A stretch of DNA of 64,000 nt from Trachythela sp. YZ-2020 (GCA_016169945.1 JADLSH010000369.1:7589001-7653000), one strand, 5' to 3'. Positions 23,236 through 36,108 are shown, counted from the first letter of the stretch. Notes: generated by a model from the letters alone, not told the origin. Numbers and translations: made by a program.

Positions 23236-23892
23236 TACAGGGTGTTAAAAAAAGGTAATCCAATTTTAGCATGCTATCGCGCGCATAATATTTAGTTTAT
23301 AGATTTACCTATTTCACACAAATAAAGATCAGGCTTTTAGCTGTCAAATTACACCTTTTTTGTATCACTGCGATCAATAATGACCCAATACGATCCGATG
23401 AAAAAAGAGCGCAGGTCGAAATCACATTTTTCCACCTTTGGGAATTGAACGTCCTTCGAATTTTCGACATTTGCCCAAATGATGCATGGTTGCCTATAGT
23501 TGTGAAACGTTCAGCATTGCCAGTTCAGTCTGGAAACTTTTCCTGTTTCGTAAAATGTTTCAACCACCAAAATTCGTTGTTAAACCGCGATTTGAACCTT
23601 CTTAAAGACTTGATAAATTGCCCATGGGTTACGCCATCTTATTAAAATTCTTAAATTTGAATCCGAAATGAGAATAATTTCAACAAGCGGACAATACAGT
23701 CACTAGTTTTGCACTCAACTCCCAACGGTGGAAAAATTCATTTTCGATGCGTTTTTATTCGTATCGTATTCGGCCATTTTTTATCGCAATGATACAAAAA
23801 GGTATCATTTGACAGCTAAAAGATTGATCTTTATTGGTATGAAAAAAGTAAATATATAATTATAAACTAAGTAATAGATATTTTTTATACAC
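23236..23892. mobile_element. Degenerate mariner-like inverted-repeat element
   Basis: The left end reads ACAGGGTGTTAAAAAAAGG, a typical mariner/Tc1-type terminus, and the right end carries a weaker complement ('tttttatacacc'). The sub-terminal 90 bp are inverted repeats ('cttttagctgtcaaat' against 'atttgacagctaaaag'), as are 'ggtggaaaaa'-type words closer in. I see no intact transposase. Confidence 0.65.
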
Positions 23893-26800
23893 CATGCATT
23901 TTGATACGCAGTTCAGTTTCATTGAGTCAATCCAAATGATCTTTCGAGAAGACTAGGACTCATGCAGTGATACAAATGCACATGTCCATGCATGAATACT
24001 AATGAGCCTGACAAAACAATATCAATGAGTGACTAGGACGCAGTGGGATTTTCAAATCAATGGAAAGTCATGCAATGCATGTATCTAGCTGTGACTGTAT
24101 GATTCCGCTATTGTTATTTTCATTCCTGCAAAACACCTTTTAAGTTTTATGCATATTCAGTACAGGCTGTGCAGCAGGTCAGCATTTAAGGTTGTCTTTT
24201 CCTTTACTGAAAGTGTTAGAAATATGAAATGCGTCAAGGTGTTTGAGTATTTCTAATGAAGCTTTCCTTAATGAAGGAAGTGATTATTGTAGCATTGTGT
24301 GTTTCAGGTGTTACTACTGTTCCATAAGACGTTGCAGTACTACTTAAAGTCTTTGAACTTTGATTCTTGTTCATGCGGCAACCATGGCAATATAAACTAG
24401 CTTCAGCCTTCAGGTGAAAACAAATTTAATAAGAGATATAATATCCTGTCTCCTTATAAAGGGAGAAAAATTTATAACAGACATTAGCGCCCGGAATAAC
24501 ACACTAACCACAGCCACAAGCACAGCCAGCCCACAATTTAAAAATCCCCGGAACAGATTCTAAAGAAAATTGATCTGACATTTTGATTTTTGGTAATCCA
24601 ATATATAAACGAAAACTAACAGTGGGCAAATTAACATGTGTATAATTGTGTTATTCAATTTCCAAGATGCCATTTTTGCTCGCGGAATCTGTTTCTTTCT
24701 TTATTAGCGAATAACAATATTTGTTGTATAAATATTCTTCACACTCATGGCCGGATTTCGCCAGGTAGAAACAACATCTCTGTGACTATTTAGTTTATAT
24801 TCGGTCTTGAAGTTGAAGAATAAAAGTATATTTTATGAAAAACTGATTAATTTCCCACAAACGAATAAACAGCTTTAACTGCTTAATACATTGACCATTG
24901 TATATATTGTAAATGTTGGCATTTCTTTATAATTCTTACGAAAAACACAACGACTATTTAAGTAAAAACATCAGAAGACTTCATTTACTGCAATCAACAC
25001 AGCAGTATATAGTTAATGTCAAATCAAGTTTGTTTCTTGAACACGGCTATATATACATACATATCCGATAAGCAATATTTTTAAAGTGTAAAAATAGAAT
25101 ATATTATTCAAACTTACTATTGAACTTACAAGATCACTGACTGTACTTGCTTCACACCGTCAATAACATATAAAGCTGGCAAGCTCTTCAAATATATATA
25201 TATATATATATATAACAGGTATATAATGTATGCATGCACATAGCGTAACGAGCTGTTTATATTAAATTATTTTCTCGCGATTTTCAGTAAACGCATTAAG
25301 TAGCACCTGCATGTGCTACAGTCATTACAGCCGTGAAATTTCTATTCAAAGTTTTTTATAGTCGGAACGAGCTGCGAAACAAATCTGTGAAGTTATGAAT
25401 TAAGGACCTGGCTGCGGGGACTAAATGAAGCCATCGGAAACTGTGGTTAATTGGGAAACTAAAAAAGCCTTGGGCATCTGCAATATTATAATATAATATA
25501 TACTCTGCAGAATAGTATATACTCTGCAGAATAATCAACACTTGTCCCCGCGGAGGCGCATGTTGGCGGCTGGCGCGTACATTTCGAAGTAGGTTTTGGT
25601 TGTAGCAGCAAAAACATCCCAGGAATATATAAATTTGTTGTAAATTAAGAACCATTACAACTAAATTTCGTAAAAAAATATAAGTAAAATGACTCGGTTT
25701 TATTGCATTCATTCCAAAATTAAAATGCGCATGTCAAAATTTATTTGAACAATTTTTCATCATTCAAACATTTTCAAATAAATTGAACTGAATTTTAAAA
25801 CAGCTATATTATGACATTATTCAAAATTCTGCTGCGTTGGGGTTTCCTTTCTCGCCTGACTGCCTGACTCTGACCTCAGAAAATCTCTTAATTGAGCCAG
25901 GGGCAGGGTAGATTCATGCATGAATGAAATTTAAAACTGTTAGCGATGCCTTTTTATCGTTCTCGAAGTAGTTTTTCTCAGGTACAAGACCACATCAGAA
26001 TGTCAGTGTTTATGACTATATACGTTCGTCGGCCTGTACATGAAGTCCAAACTCTACATGTTCATACGAAATACGAACACTGGTGAGCCTGCGTGCAGAT
26101 GATCTTGTTGATTTAATGACTAATGACTAATGTTGCTGGCGATAAGGTATGGTTATGGAAACGAGTCCAAGAAAGCTAGATTTAGCCTTAATTCATGCCT
26201 GTACCTAATCGAGACACCTTTATTTAATAATACAAATGCCGTTAATGGCATTTAGTTTAATATAGCGTGAACGTTTGTTAGCTTGTGCAGCTTCAGACTG
26301 GTTCTTTCATTAAGTTAATATATTTGGCACTTCGAGTTTTTTCTCTCATTATAAAAACATATACAGTCGGTAAAACTTTCTTAATTTTTTTCCAGATTTC
26401 CCTCCACTGAAAAATTAAAAAGACAAAAGTAGAAGTAATCGAGAACTTGAAATGGAGTAGTTGGCAGCCATGAATGCATGCTGAAACGTCATTGTTGCTA
26501 TAGCGACTATATAGAGCCATGCATTATTGATTTTCGGCTGGAACCATTGTTGTATAGCCATAGGTAAATTAATAATTATCACAAAAAGAACATATGTTTA
26601 GCATTCGTATATAGCCTTATTTATTGGCTTATATTTACATTGCTCTGAAATATCTGATCGTGATTTGAAATGTAGCATTCTGAAGGGGTCGAAGATCTAT
26701 TGCGACAGAACTCTATCTGACGTTTATATTGTTCACTTGTCTTTATAAAGGTTGCAACTTTGATGCACGTGATAAATATTTGCGACATTATGATGCGGCG

Positions 26801-27834
26801 TGGGCGGTGTCTAAGAATATTCTTCTGTGCAGTCAAGTGTAAAGTAAGATGTTTGTGTATACACAATTCTTCAATTCATAGAATTAGCCATGCATACAGA
26901 ACATGAATACTTATATAGCCATAGGAAAGTTTTACATTATACATGTACATTTAATGTATACAGCTATTTGACTACAACAAAAACAGTTCCTGTCGCATTC
27001 ACGAAACGTGACGAATATTATATAGTCAGCCAGGTCATATGAGCTTTTAATTGACAAAACGAAAAACTGCACTGAAAATGTTTTTATACTAATTTTTTTA
27101 TTATTCAAAATTCTCGACCATTTCGGCATATGTTCGTACTATCATTTTTGCCCACGCGTAATGTGCACTTGAGCTCACGAGTTGTCTAAAGACATGAACA
27201 ATCTGCTACTTTCTGCTCAAATTCAAATTGTGTTAATTTGTAATTAAAGAATGAATAATAACCCGGGCAGAAAGTTGTAACTGAGGTTTACTTAAATCGT
27301 TCTATGTTAATTCTCAGTCATAGCTACTAAAATAGCAAAATGTCATTTGTATAGCGATAAAATATTTTTATGATTTCGTAGAATATTGATGTTTATCTGC
27401 AGTCAATAAGCAAATAAGCAAGACATCTATGTTTGTAACCTTTTACACGAGTATTGCATAATATGCAACACCGTACATGCAAAGAGATAATAGTAGGAAA
27501 AACACAACCAGGGACCCTGTTATCTTCCATATAGTATATATATGTTATTCAAAACTCATCCAAACACCAAAGACGCGTTTAAACTTAGACTTACAATGAC
27601 TATGAAATTAGTTCATTCGATCTAAATATATATTAGAATTTGATTGCCATCAACTTGGGCTCGACGAGGTTCAAACAGGCAATATGATTTAATTTAATCA
27701 GATCGAACGAAATAGCGAGTGAAAGTTGACCATTGAGTCATGATCCCGACAGTACTATGAAATATCTATATCGAAATATAGTCGAAAACAATACTGTGGT
27801 AGACTATCGAGTCGAAGGCTTAATAAAGGCGCCA
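23893..27834. other. Long intergenic region, no supported gene
   Basis: About 3.9 kb of AT-rich sequence. The longest frame (25712-25356, - strand) has no recognisable motif and biased composition. Consensus donor sites on the - strand at 25128-25129 and 27593-27594 could belong to non-coding 5' exons of the class B receptor at 20102, but this is speculative. Confidence 0.3.
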
Positions 27835-28067
27835 CTCATGTCTGATCTGCAGGGAGCACAGCTACGATGGAAGGGTTAGTTTGGGGCTTATCCTAACCCA
27901 CCCTGTCAACATTCCCTGTGGGAGGAAACCGGAGTAAACGCACGACTTTCGATCGAGCGTTGGCTGACTCTTTTCACATATCGGTGCCATTTGTCTGCAG
28001 AGAGAATCGAACCCACGATTTCAGAGGTGAAAGGCGCTTGTTCTGACGACTGCGCCACCGAAGCCCC
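27835..28067 (-). repeat. tRNA-derived SINE
   Basis: Read on the - strand from 28067, the sequence begins GGGGCTTCGGTGGCGCAGTC, which contains an A box. A B box (GGGTTCGATTCT) follows at 28014-28003, with spacing like a tRNA. The body carries CTCCGGTTTCCTCCCACAG, a phrase shared by several conserved animal SINE families. It ends near 27835 in 'gcctttattaa'. The head looks most like tRNA-Glu, tentatively. SINEs are mobilised by LINE machinery; which LINE here would be the partner is unknown. Confidence 0.7.
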
Positions 28068-29590
28068 TGTAACAAAATGTTTTGTACAGTATATGACACC
28101 CTCCGAGTTCGGGACAGAAATATGTCAAAATTATAGTATATATATAGATAATGTAACAAAATATATTGTACTCTCATTTGACCAAACATGGATTTGAAAA
28201 TCACGGTTAGAAGAGGTATACAGAAGGTTCAGTATAGCGTTGCTTAAAATAACTCCTGTTTTTGAAACTGTATAAGTGAAACACATTAATATTATTTCTA
28301 CTTTAACAATTTAACAAACAAAAATTTGAAAATATTTGAAACAATGGCAAATTTGCGTCATTGCTTGAATATTTTCATAACGTGCGGTATTCTACACATT
28401 TAATACAAAAAGTTATATATCATTATTCCATGTACTTCCATGTTCATACACTGTGATACACATATAGACGCACCTGCAATAGAAGTTCACAGGCACTGAA
28501 TAATGAAGAAGATTCTTGTTTGGTTTGACTTTCGTCAGGCTATCACTGAGAACGTTGTTTACGTCAAAGTTATCTTAAATATTCTGTTGAGTGTTAATTA
28601 CTCCTGCATTCCTTCCTGAGAAACGTCCACTGATATGTATTTCACAATCTTGCTAGATAATGTTAACTTTCGACGTTGAATTTACTCCAACTCAACCAGT
28701 TTCATATATATTGCATAGCCAACCTAGAATGTTTGTTTGATAATTGTTAGATATAAATTATAGTATTTAGGAAATTTTAATGAATGCTATTAAGGTTTAT
28801 CACAGATCAATCGTCCTGTTATAAACGTCTTTTAACTTAGCTTTTATTAAAAAAGATCGTCTGGCACCAAGGTCAGGTAGAGTTCATTGAGAAAGTTGTC
28901 TTTCCGCAAACACTTGCATAGACATATATATTAATACTTGCATGCAAACGTTTACGTGCTACGCTATATCCATATAAAATTTGTTATGTTATTTGAAAAG
29001 TGGTTCGTGGCATAGTGCTTGGTGCACCTGCCTTTCATTTCTTGTGACTGGGGTTGTTGTTGAATTTGAAGTAGTCTGATTGTCATTGTGGGAAGAGACA
29101 GAGTGCTTCAAGTTTGACTTGACCAAAAACCATGCACAGGTGTCTTCTGGGTACTCCAGTTCCCTTCTGTATAGTAACACTGAACCAATGATGGTCTTAA
29201 CATGACTTCTATATAGGGAGAAGAGTTATTGTATTAGTTTCCAGTGTGGAAACACCATACAGTATTTATTGAACAATTTTATAAAAAATGTTTGTTAAAG
29301 TTAGTTATTGTTTATAGCTTACACCCTAAATGAATAATATAACTCTACTTGAAAGTTGTTTGATCTTTGATGTAATGAGTTTTCTCACAATTTCTTCATC
29401 TTTTGCATGCAACCATGTGATCTGATAACTGCCTCCTTCGCATGTGGGCCGTGCCACACCATAGCGAGGTCATGCACAAACATTTTCTCGAATTTTGGAA
29501 TACAGCACACTAAAGAAGATTTACCACAGCTTGTTTACATGTTGCATATATCATTTTTGTATCTGGGCAGCAGATATAATGCTATCGCCT
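28068..29590. other. Intergenic
   Basis: No supported gene. On the - strand a possible exon (28575-28474) reads an open frame ending PVNFYC before a GTGCGT donor, but it has no recognised family. The segment at 29090-29165 has a 'ggagtacccagaagacacctgtg' phrase resembling SINE bodies. Confidence 0.3.
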
Positions 29591-29677
29591 CTGTAATGTA
29601 ATGTAATGTAATGTAATGTAGTGTAGTGTAGTGTAGTGTAGTGTAGTGTAGTGTAGTGTAGTGTAGTGTAGTGTAGT
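29591..29677. repeat. (TAATG)n/(TAGTG)n pentanucleotide microsatellite, left of the R2-type LINE
   Basis: 'taatg' units (29597-29619) pass into 'tagtg' units up to 29677. The LINE starts immediately after ('aactaaactaaac'). The same repeat resumes at 32361 on the other side. Confidence 0.95.
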
Positions 29678-32360
29678 AAACTAAACTAAACGATAAACTA
29701 AACGATCTCACCACTCCAGCTCCAATTGATGACTCGCTTTTTACATCTCCAACAAACAATGAAATCCGACGGAAACTTTTCTCTTCTGCCAATACCTCTC
29801 CGGGTCCTGATCGCGTTGAATATCGCCACCTAAAACGAGTTGACCCATCGTGCTCTATCCTTTCTCTCCTATTCAGTCATTGTTTCAAGAAACGCGACGT
29901 TCCGCCAGCCTGGAAATCGGCGATTACAGTGCTAATTTACAAGAAAGGTTTCACAGACGACCCTTCCAACTTTCGACCTATTGCTCTGATGTCATGTCTT
30001 TACAAGTTAGTCATGGGAGTCATTGGCAAACGATTAACGTCATGGGCCATTGATAATGATCTTTTATCTAAAGAACAGAAGAGTGCCCGTCCTTCCGAAG
30101 GCTGTTATGAACACACATTTCTCCTTCAGTCCATCATAGGTGAAGCCAGACGCAGTCATAAAAACGTTTTCGTCGCTTGGCTGGATCTTCGTAATGCTTT
30201 TGGAAGTATCCCACATTCTGCAATTACCACCACCCTTACGCACATTGGAGTCCCATTACCGCTGATAGAAATGATCACAAACTCTTACTCTGGAGCCACT
30301 ACTCAAATACGTACCCCCACCGGTCTGACTGCTGATATACCGGTCCTCTCCGGTGTCAAGCAAGGATGTCCGTTGAGCCCAATTATCTTTAACTTGACCA
30401 TTGACCTAATTCTCCGAGCGATTAAACGATCTGCTTCCGACATTGGCCCTGCTAAAGTTCACGACTTTCCCTTCTCCGTCCTTGCCTATGCCGATGATCT
30501 TGTCATCATATCCAGAAAGAAAGACCGTCTCCAGAAGCTTTTAGACGTTGCTTCGTCTACCGCTACAGACCTTGGCTTATCCTTCAAAGCTGATAAGTGC
30601 GCCTCTATCAGCCTCACCTGTTCAAATTGTTCGCAGTCGTCTTTTGAACTTAACGAATTCATAGTTCAGAACAAACCTATTCCTCCACTTGACCGTGAAA
30701 ATCCTTACAAGTACCTTGGTGTTCCTATTGGCTTAATTCATGACCCTAATAACATCTTTGATTTGGTACAAGACCTTACTCGTGATTTGGAGAGCATTGA
30801 GAAATCACTGTTAGCTCCTTGGCAAAAACTTGACATGATCCGTACCTTCCTTCAACCTTCCTTAACATTTGCTCTTCGTGCTGGCTTTCCCAAAAAAGAT
30901 AATCTTTTGGTATACCGTTCACATCTCGTGGCAACAGTTCGTAGAATATGTGCACTACCATCCCGTGCTTCTGCTTCTTACATCTTCGCTCACAAACGCG
31001 TTGGTGGTCTCGGTCTCCTGGATCCAACCCTTGAAGCTGATGTTCAAGCCATAATTCATGCAGTTAAAATGCTCTCTTGTTCCGACCCGACTGTAATTCA
31101 CATTGCCAATGCTGAGGTAAACCAAACTGTCCGACTCGCCTCTTGATCTAATCCAACCCCTGCTTTGAAATCGAAATACCTGTCCAGCCTCCCGGATGAC
31201 CGTTTGAACAACTTACGGTATAACATTCAATCATTATGGACCCGAGTTCGTAAATCGGCACGTAACCTTGGTATCGAAATTAAATTCAATGACAATGGTC
31301 TCCCTATCCTTTCCAATGAGAACTCTGGTTCTGTTCTTGCTAAAGAAGCCAGTCGTTTCCTCCATTTTCATGTTCAAGATCGTTTTGCTTCCACCTTGCT
31401 TGCTCTTCCTGATCAAGGAAAAGTGGGCCGTGCGCTTACTACCGACACCTTCGCCAATGGTTCTACTTGGCAATATAATGGCTTAAACATTCGTTTCAGA
31501 GACTGGCGTTTCATTCATCGAGCTCGACTTAACTGCCTCCCAGTAAACAATGTCAAGAGTCGCTGGTCTAATTCCTGTCCAAAATGTCGCCATTGCAACT
31601 CAGATGAGACTCTCCCTCATGTGTTATGCCACTGCCTTCCTAACATGCCTAGTATCCTGCGGAGACACAATAGCATAGTAGACCGCATCGTCAACACCGT
31701 TCAACGTGGAACTATCACCACTGACCAACAAGTTCGAGCCGCCAATTCTCGCCTTCGCCCTGACATAATAGTCATAATAGTAGAAGAAGATAACAAAGTT
31801 CTAATTATTGATGTCTGTTGCCCCTTCGATAATAATGCTGAAGCCCTCCGTGACGCTGAACAACGGAAACTTAATAAATATGAAGGGCTAAAGCAATTCT
31901 TCGTTGATCAAGGAAAGCAATGTGAGGTCTTTGGTTTTGTTATCGGCGCCCTTGGTTCTTGGCATCCTGCCAATGAAAACGTTTTACGACAACTTGGGAT
32001 GTCCAAACGCTATCGTTCTTTGTTCAGGAAATTGTGTTGTACTGACGCAATCCAAGGATCAACAAACATTTACCGGGAACATCTTGGAATAACAGAGCGT
32101 TCTTTGGATGCAGATAACTCTGAATGTTAAGCTGATATTTATAATCAATATCAAACTCATATTACTGTACATAATGATGAACGTTACCTATGTTTGGAAC
32201 ATTATAAATTTATAGACATTTTAAACTCTTAGAACAAGAATATGCCACTTATATGTATATATTATCTTTATGTTATGACCATTAATGGCACTAATCTTTA
32301 TACACTAGGATGTAAGCAAGACCCATCACCTGTAAGTTAAATTTGTAATAAATAATTAAT
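29678..32360 (+). mobile_element. 5'-truncated R2-type (restriction-like endonuclease) LINE inside a pentanucleotide repeat
   Basis: One frame is open from 29680 to 32130, about 816 codons, broken by a single in-frame TGA at 31144-31146. Reverse transcriptase motifs are WLDLRNAFGSIPHS (motif A), SGVKQGCPLSP (motif B) and YADD at 30487-30498 (catalytic), followed by YKYLGVPIG. Near the C-terminus a CCHC knuckle (CRHC...H....C) is followed by RPD...D, the restriction-like endonuclease active site of the R2/R4/NeSL/Hero superclade. That endonuclease nicks a specific target and primes reverse transcription there. The N-terminal DNA-binding fingers are missing, so the copy is 5'-truncated. A ~230-bp 3' UTR precedes the downstream microsatellite. 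It is almost intact apart from the truncation and the one stop. Confidence 0.85.
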
Positions 32361-32545
32361 AGTGTAGTGTAGTGTAGTGTAGTGTAGTGTAGTGTAGTGT
32401 AGTGTAGTGTAGTGTAGTGTAGTGTAGTGTAGTGTAGTGTAGTGTAGCGTAGGGTAGCGTAGTATAGCGTAGCGTAGCGTAGCGTAGTGTAGTGTAGTGT
32501 AGTGTAATGTAGTGTAGTGTAATGTAGTGTAATGTAATGTCAGTC
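32361..32545. repeat. (TAGTG)n/(TAATG)n microsatellite, right of the R2-type LINE
   Basis: 'tagtg' units with local 'tagcg' and 'taatg' variants, in the same strand and phase family as the array at 29591-29677. The two arrays look like one microsatellite split by the LINE. Confidence 0.95.
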
Positions 32546-32592
32546 ATGTAATGTCAGTAATGTAATGTCGCCAATCAGCGACAGCCTAGATA

Positions 32593-33809
32593 GTCTAGGA
32601 CCTGTAAAGGAGTTTGTATGCATTTCATTTAGGACAGATTATCTCAACTGTTTTAGGGTAAAATGACCATGGCGGTCAACATGGCATATGTTATAGTGTT
32701 TAGAATGGTTGCTTTTATGGGTAGTCACTGGAGGGTGAAATTATTTCCCAAACATTTTTGTCATAGGATGAAAAAATATGCTTATTTTAATATAATTATT
32801 ATAAATTTCATAAGGAATGATATTGTTTTGTTGAGATATAACACATTTCATTTATTTCAGCCATATTTTGCCGATTTGGTATCATCCAAATGGCTAGTTG
32901 ACTAATGAATAATTCAACCATGTATTTTATATTCGATTTTGTGTCCTTCGACATTTCCGATAAATGCCAACATCTGTATTTATAATTTGGGAGTGAAACC
33001 TTCCTCGTTCATCAAGAACGAGAATCTAAAACAAAAGGTTCAAAATAATTTGAAAGTCTCGCGCAATCTTCACGAAAACTCCTCGTGGGCAACATTACAG
33101 GGGAACCATTTTCACGAATACGTTTGGTGGTGCAAAAGATTGCGTAAATCTCTGTTTTTATAGCTAAAGGAAACCAGAAAAATACAAAATTACGCGAATA
33201 TTTGTTTATTTTGTCATAAAACATATAAACAGTTAAACACACGAACTTTACTTTGGGAGTTTGGGTTGCTGTGATCGCGAACAAACGTATTCGTGAAAAT
33301 GTTGCTCCCCTGTAATGTTGCCCACGAGCGGTTTTCGTGAAGATTGCGCGAGACTTTCAAATTATTTTGAACCTTTGTTTTAGATTCTCGTTCTTGATGA
33401 ACGAGATTGGGACTATTCTACAATCAATTATTTTTGGATACTGTAATATAAATACAGATGTGTACGAAGAAGTGGCAATTGAGGAAATGTCGAAGGACAC
33501 AAAATCGAATATAAAATACAAAACCCGACGAAACTTGGTTGAATTATTCTTTAGTCAACTAGCATTGTGTTAAAGTAGAACATTTGGATGATACAAGCAA
33601 ACAAATCGGCAAAATATGGCTGAAATTATCTCAACAAAACAATATCATTAAAATGTTTGAATGAGTAATTTGATGCATAATTAGCAGTTGACCTCAGTGA
33701 CCACCCATAAAAGCAACCATTCTAAACACCCATGGTCATTTTACCCTAAAACAGTTGAGATAATCTGTCCTAAATGAAATGCATACAAACTCCTTTACAG
33801 GTCCTAGAC
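32593..33809. mobile_element. Palindromic element, 1.2 kb, TA target duplication
   Basis: The ends GTCTAGGACCTGTAAAGGAG and the near-complement at 33790-33809 are flanked by TA on both sides. Arms of roughly 500-550 bp are reverse complements with small gaps. The centre is near 33180-33230. No transposase. The facing ORFs are mirror artefacts. The TA duplication points to a Tc1/mariner-type mobiliser. Confidence 0.85.
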
Positions 33810-34298
33810 TAAGATTAAAATGACGTAATTATAATGTTGCTCTTTGATCTCTATGTATAACTGGATTGATATTGATTATTTCAAGATGGCGGACTACAGA
33901 AAGGCGAGAATTGTAAACATGAGTAAATATTTTAATTTTACGAAGAAAATTATACATCAAACCAACGATATTTTTATTTTCTGTACTATTTTGAGCATGG
34001 CAAAAGTCGAGGGAGTATTTTTAGTAAGTATTGGAAGTGTTTTCATAACATTTTAAACTGTGAAAATGATTCTCCAATTAATTAACAAAGTATTGACTAT
34101 TGACTTGACCTGCTAAATGCCTAAATATCAATGACATTTGAATCAGGAAGCATGGGAAGAACTAGCAGGTAGAAAATTGTCGTAAAACATAGCGTTTAAA
34201 TTTTTGTACTCATAAATATCCTATCGTTACTCATTTGAATGGGTCTACCAACGTTTGACGACTCCACTGACATTGTTGTCGTGAGGAATGCGTCTCAC

Positions 34299-34672
34299 TA
34301 GCCTGCGTGGCCGGCCCTCGTTGGAGGGGAAAGAAGAACAGGGAAAGAGGGCCTGCAAGAAAACCCAGCTTTCATGACTAAACGCCGTTCAATTTTTGAA
34401 CGTAGAATTTGATTGGTCAACACCAATAATTAATTGACATGTTTACGCACACAGGAATATATTATTACATTTCTTCGTCTTGATTGACATGTTTATGCAC
34501 AACCGAATCATTTCCTTCGGTTTGGGGTTTCCCCTATAGTCCAGCTGCATTTGTATTGGTCAATTTTAATGAGCCTTTATTAGGGCGTTTAGTCATGAAA
34601 GCTGGGTTTTCTTGCAGGCCCTCTTTCCCTGTTCTTCTTTTCCCCTCCAACGAGGGCCGGCCACGCAGGCTA
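34299..34672. mobile_element. 374-bp MITE with exact 9-bp TSD
   Basis: The element begins TAGCCTGCGTGGCCGGCCCT and ends in its complement; the inverted arms run about 85 bp. Identical GCGTCTCAC flanks lie at 34290-34298 and 34673-34681. A 9-bp duplication is typical of Mutator-like elements, although the superfamily cannot be proved without a transposase. Confidence 0.9.
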
Positions 34673-34708
34673 GCGTCTCACGGAATACTTATGTCGAGTC
34701 TGTTCAAG

Positions 34709-34902
34709 CGTTTGGGTCAAATTGAAGTATAACAATAAGGAGCTAAATTATCATCTTAAAATATTGCAAGACTTAGGGAGAAGTGGAGAACTAAGCTCTT
34801 CGGTTCGTTTGGGTCAAATTGAAGTATAACAATAAGGAGCTAAATTATCATCTTAAAATATTGCAAGACTTAGGGAGAAGTGGAGAACTAAGCTCTTCGG
34901 TT
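34709..34902. repeat. Perfect 97-bp tandem duplication
   Basis: Two adjacent units (34709-34805 and 34806-34902), each starting 'cgtttgggtcaaattgaag', appear identical over their length. This suggests a very recent event. Confidence 0.9.
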
Positions 34903-35609
34903 TTCTTGTAAAAACTTGACCCGTTTACAGTGTAATAATTATCGAGAATATGTGATAGCTGACCCTTGAACTCTAATAAATAAAGTTCGTTATCAGCCTG
35001 GTTCGTTATTACGCGTTTATGTCTGAACTCTGAATTATATTCAACACTGATTTCTAGTTTCTCTTTAGTTTCCCACAAATACAAATAAATACCCACGTAC
35101 GGTTCGCTAAACTATTGTAGAGTATATATGTTTTAGAGCGATGCGCTTTGTTGTTGGAAATATAATATCCCTCATATAGACTGAAGTATGTCGAATATTT
35201 TACACAGTGCGTGACAAATATCAGCAAGATTTGTACGTTTCTCGTTCGTATTGCACTTGCATTTATCGTATTGCTCCCTTAGCCTTAGGTGATACATTAT
35301 TGATCTGGTTAAAATACAAGTACGTAACTCAAAATGCACAATTATTCTAAGGGGTCGATTACGAGGTGGGTCAATTTTACCGATACCGCGGCTTTTATAG
35401 TAGATACAGGTAAAAACAATATTGCGATTATATCGCAGCCGGGCCAACTCACCTAGCCGGGACCGCGGTTGTCGCTTGCTGCATGGGTCAACTCACCTAG
35501 CCGAGTTGAAAATTGCATTTTCTGTCCATGTAATCGCATTTTCAGCTGAGTTGTCCCGGCAAAGCGAGTTAGAAATCGCACGTGCACTGCTTTTTATATT
35601 GAAAATATA

Positions 35610-36108
35610 ACGATGAGCCAGCTGGCTTGAACGTTTAATGATATATTATTATTTATTGCACCGACATGATAAATCAACTTTCATTATCAAATGACGTCAC
35701 GTGCCAAACTACCTGCAAAGACATGCCAGTTATTGTTTTATCTCTTGAAAGTTGATTTATCATGGATATACATCCTAAAATTTTAACTACTATAGGATAT
35801 GGTAGAATGACAATTTTTCGCGTTCTTGTTTGCGTTGTGTGTTGCAGATATGGAAGATGTTTAAAAGTGCAATAAATAATAATATATCATTAAACGTTCA
35901 ATAGGTTATTTCTCCAAAACGCAAATTTACCGATACCAAAGTTGTGCGTTCACGGAAGTGTGAAATTAATGTTATTTATCGCGGTTTCGACATTATATTT
36001 GAATACTTTCGAATAAAGTTCTCATTTTCGGTCACGTACTAGAAAATATGACAGGTAAAAATGGTCTTTCAAAAATTCATTTACATTACTGGTTAGCTGG
36101 CTCATCGT
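35610..36108. mobile_element. Inverted-repeat element, ~0.5 kb
   Basis: The ends ACGATGAGCCAGCTGGC and GTTAGCTGGCTCATCGT are inverted. Inside, the 45-bp 'gaacgtttaatgatatatt...tgcac' at 35628 is mirrored at 35868, and a smaller hairpin ('gataaatcaactttca') lies within that. No coding capacity. Confidence 0.7.

Noticed and set aside
25356..25712. 118-codon - strand ORF
   Set aside because: Biased, low-complexity residues, no domain, and overlaps an AT-rich duplicated 'atactctgcagaata' stretch.
28472..28576. Possible coding exon on the - strand
   Set aside because: It is open and flanked by AG and GT, but no partner exon and no family match were found.
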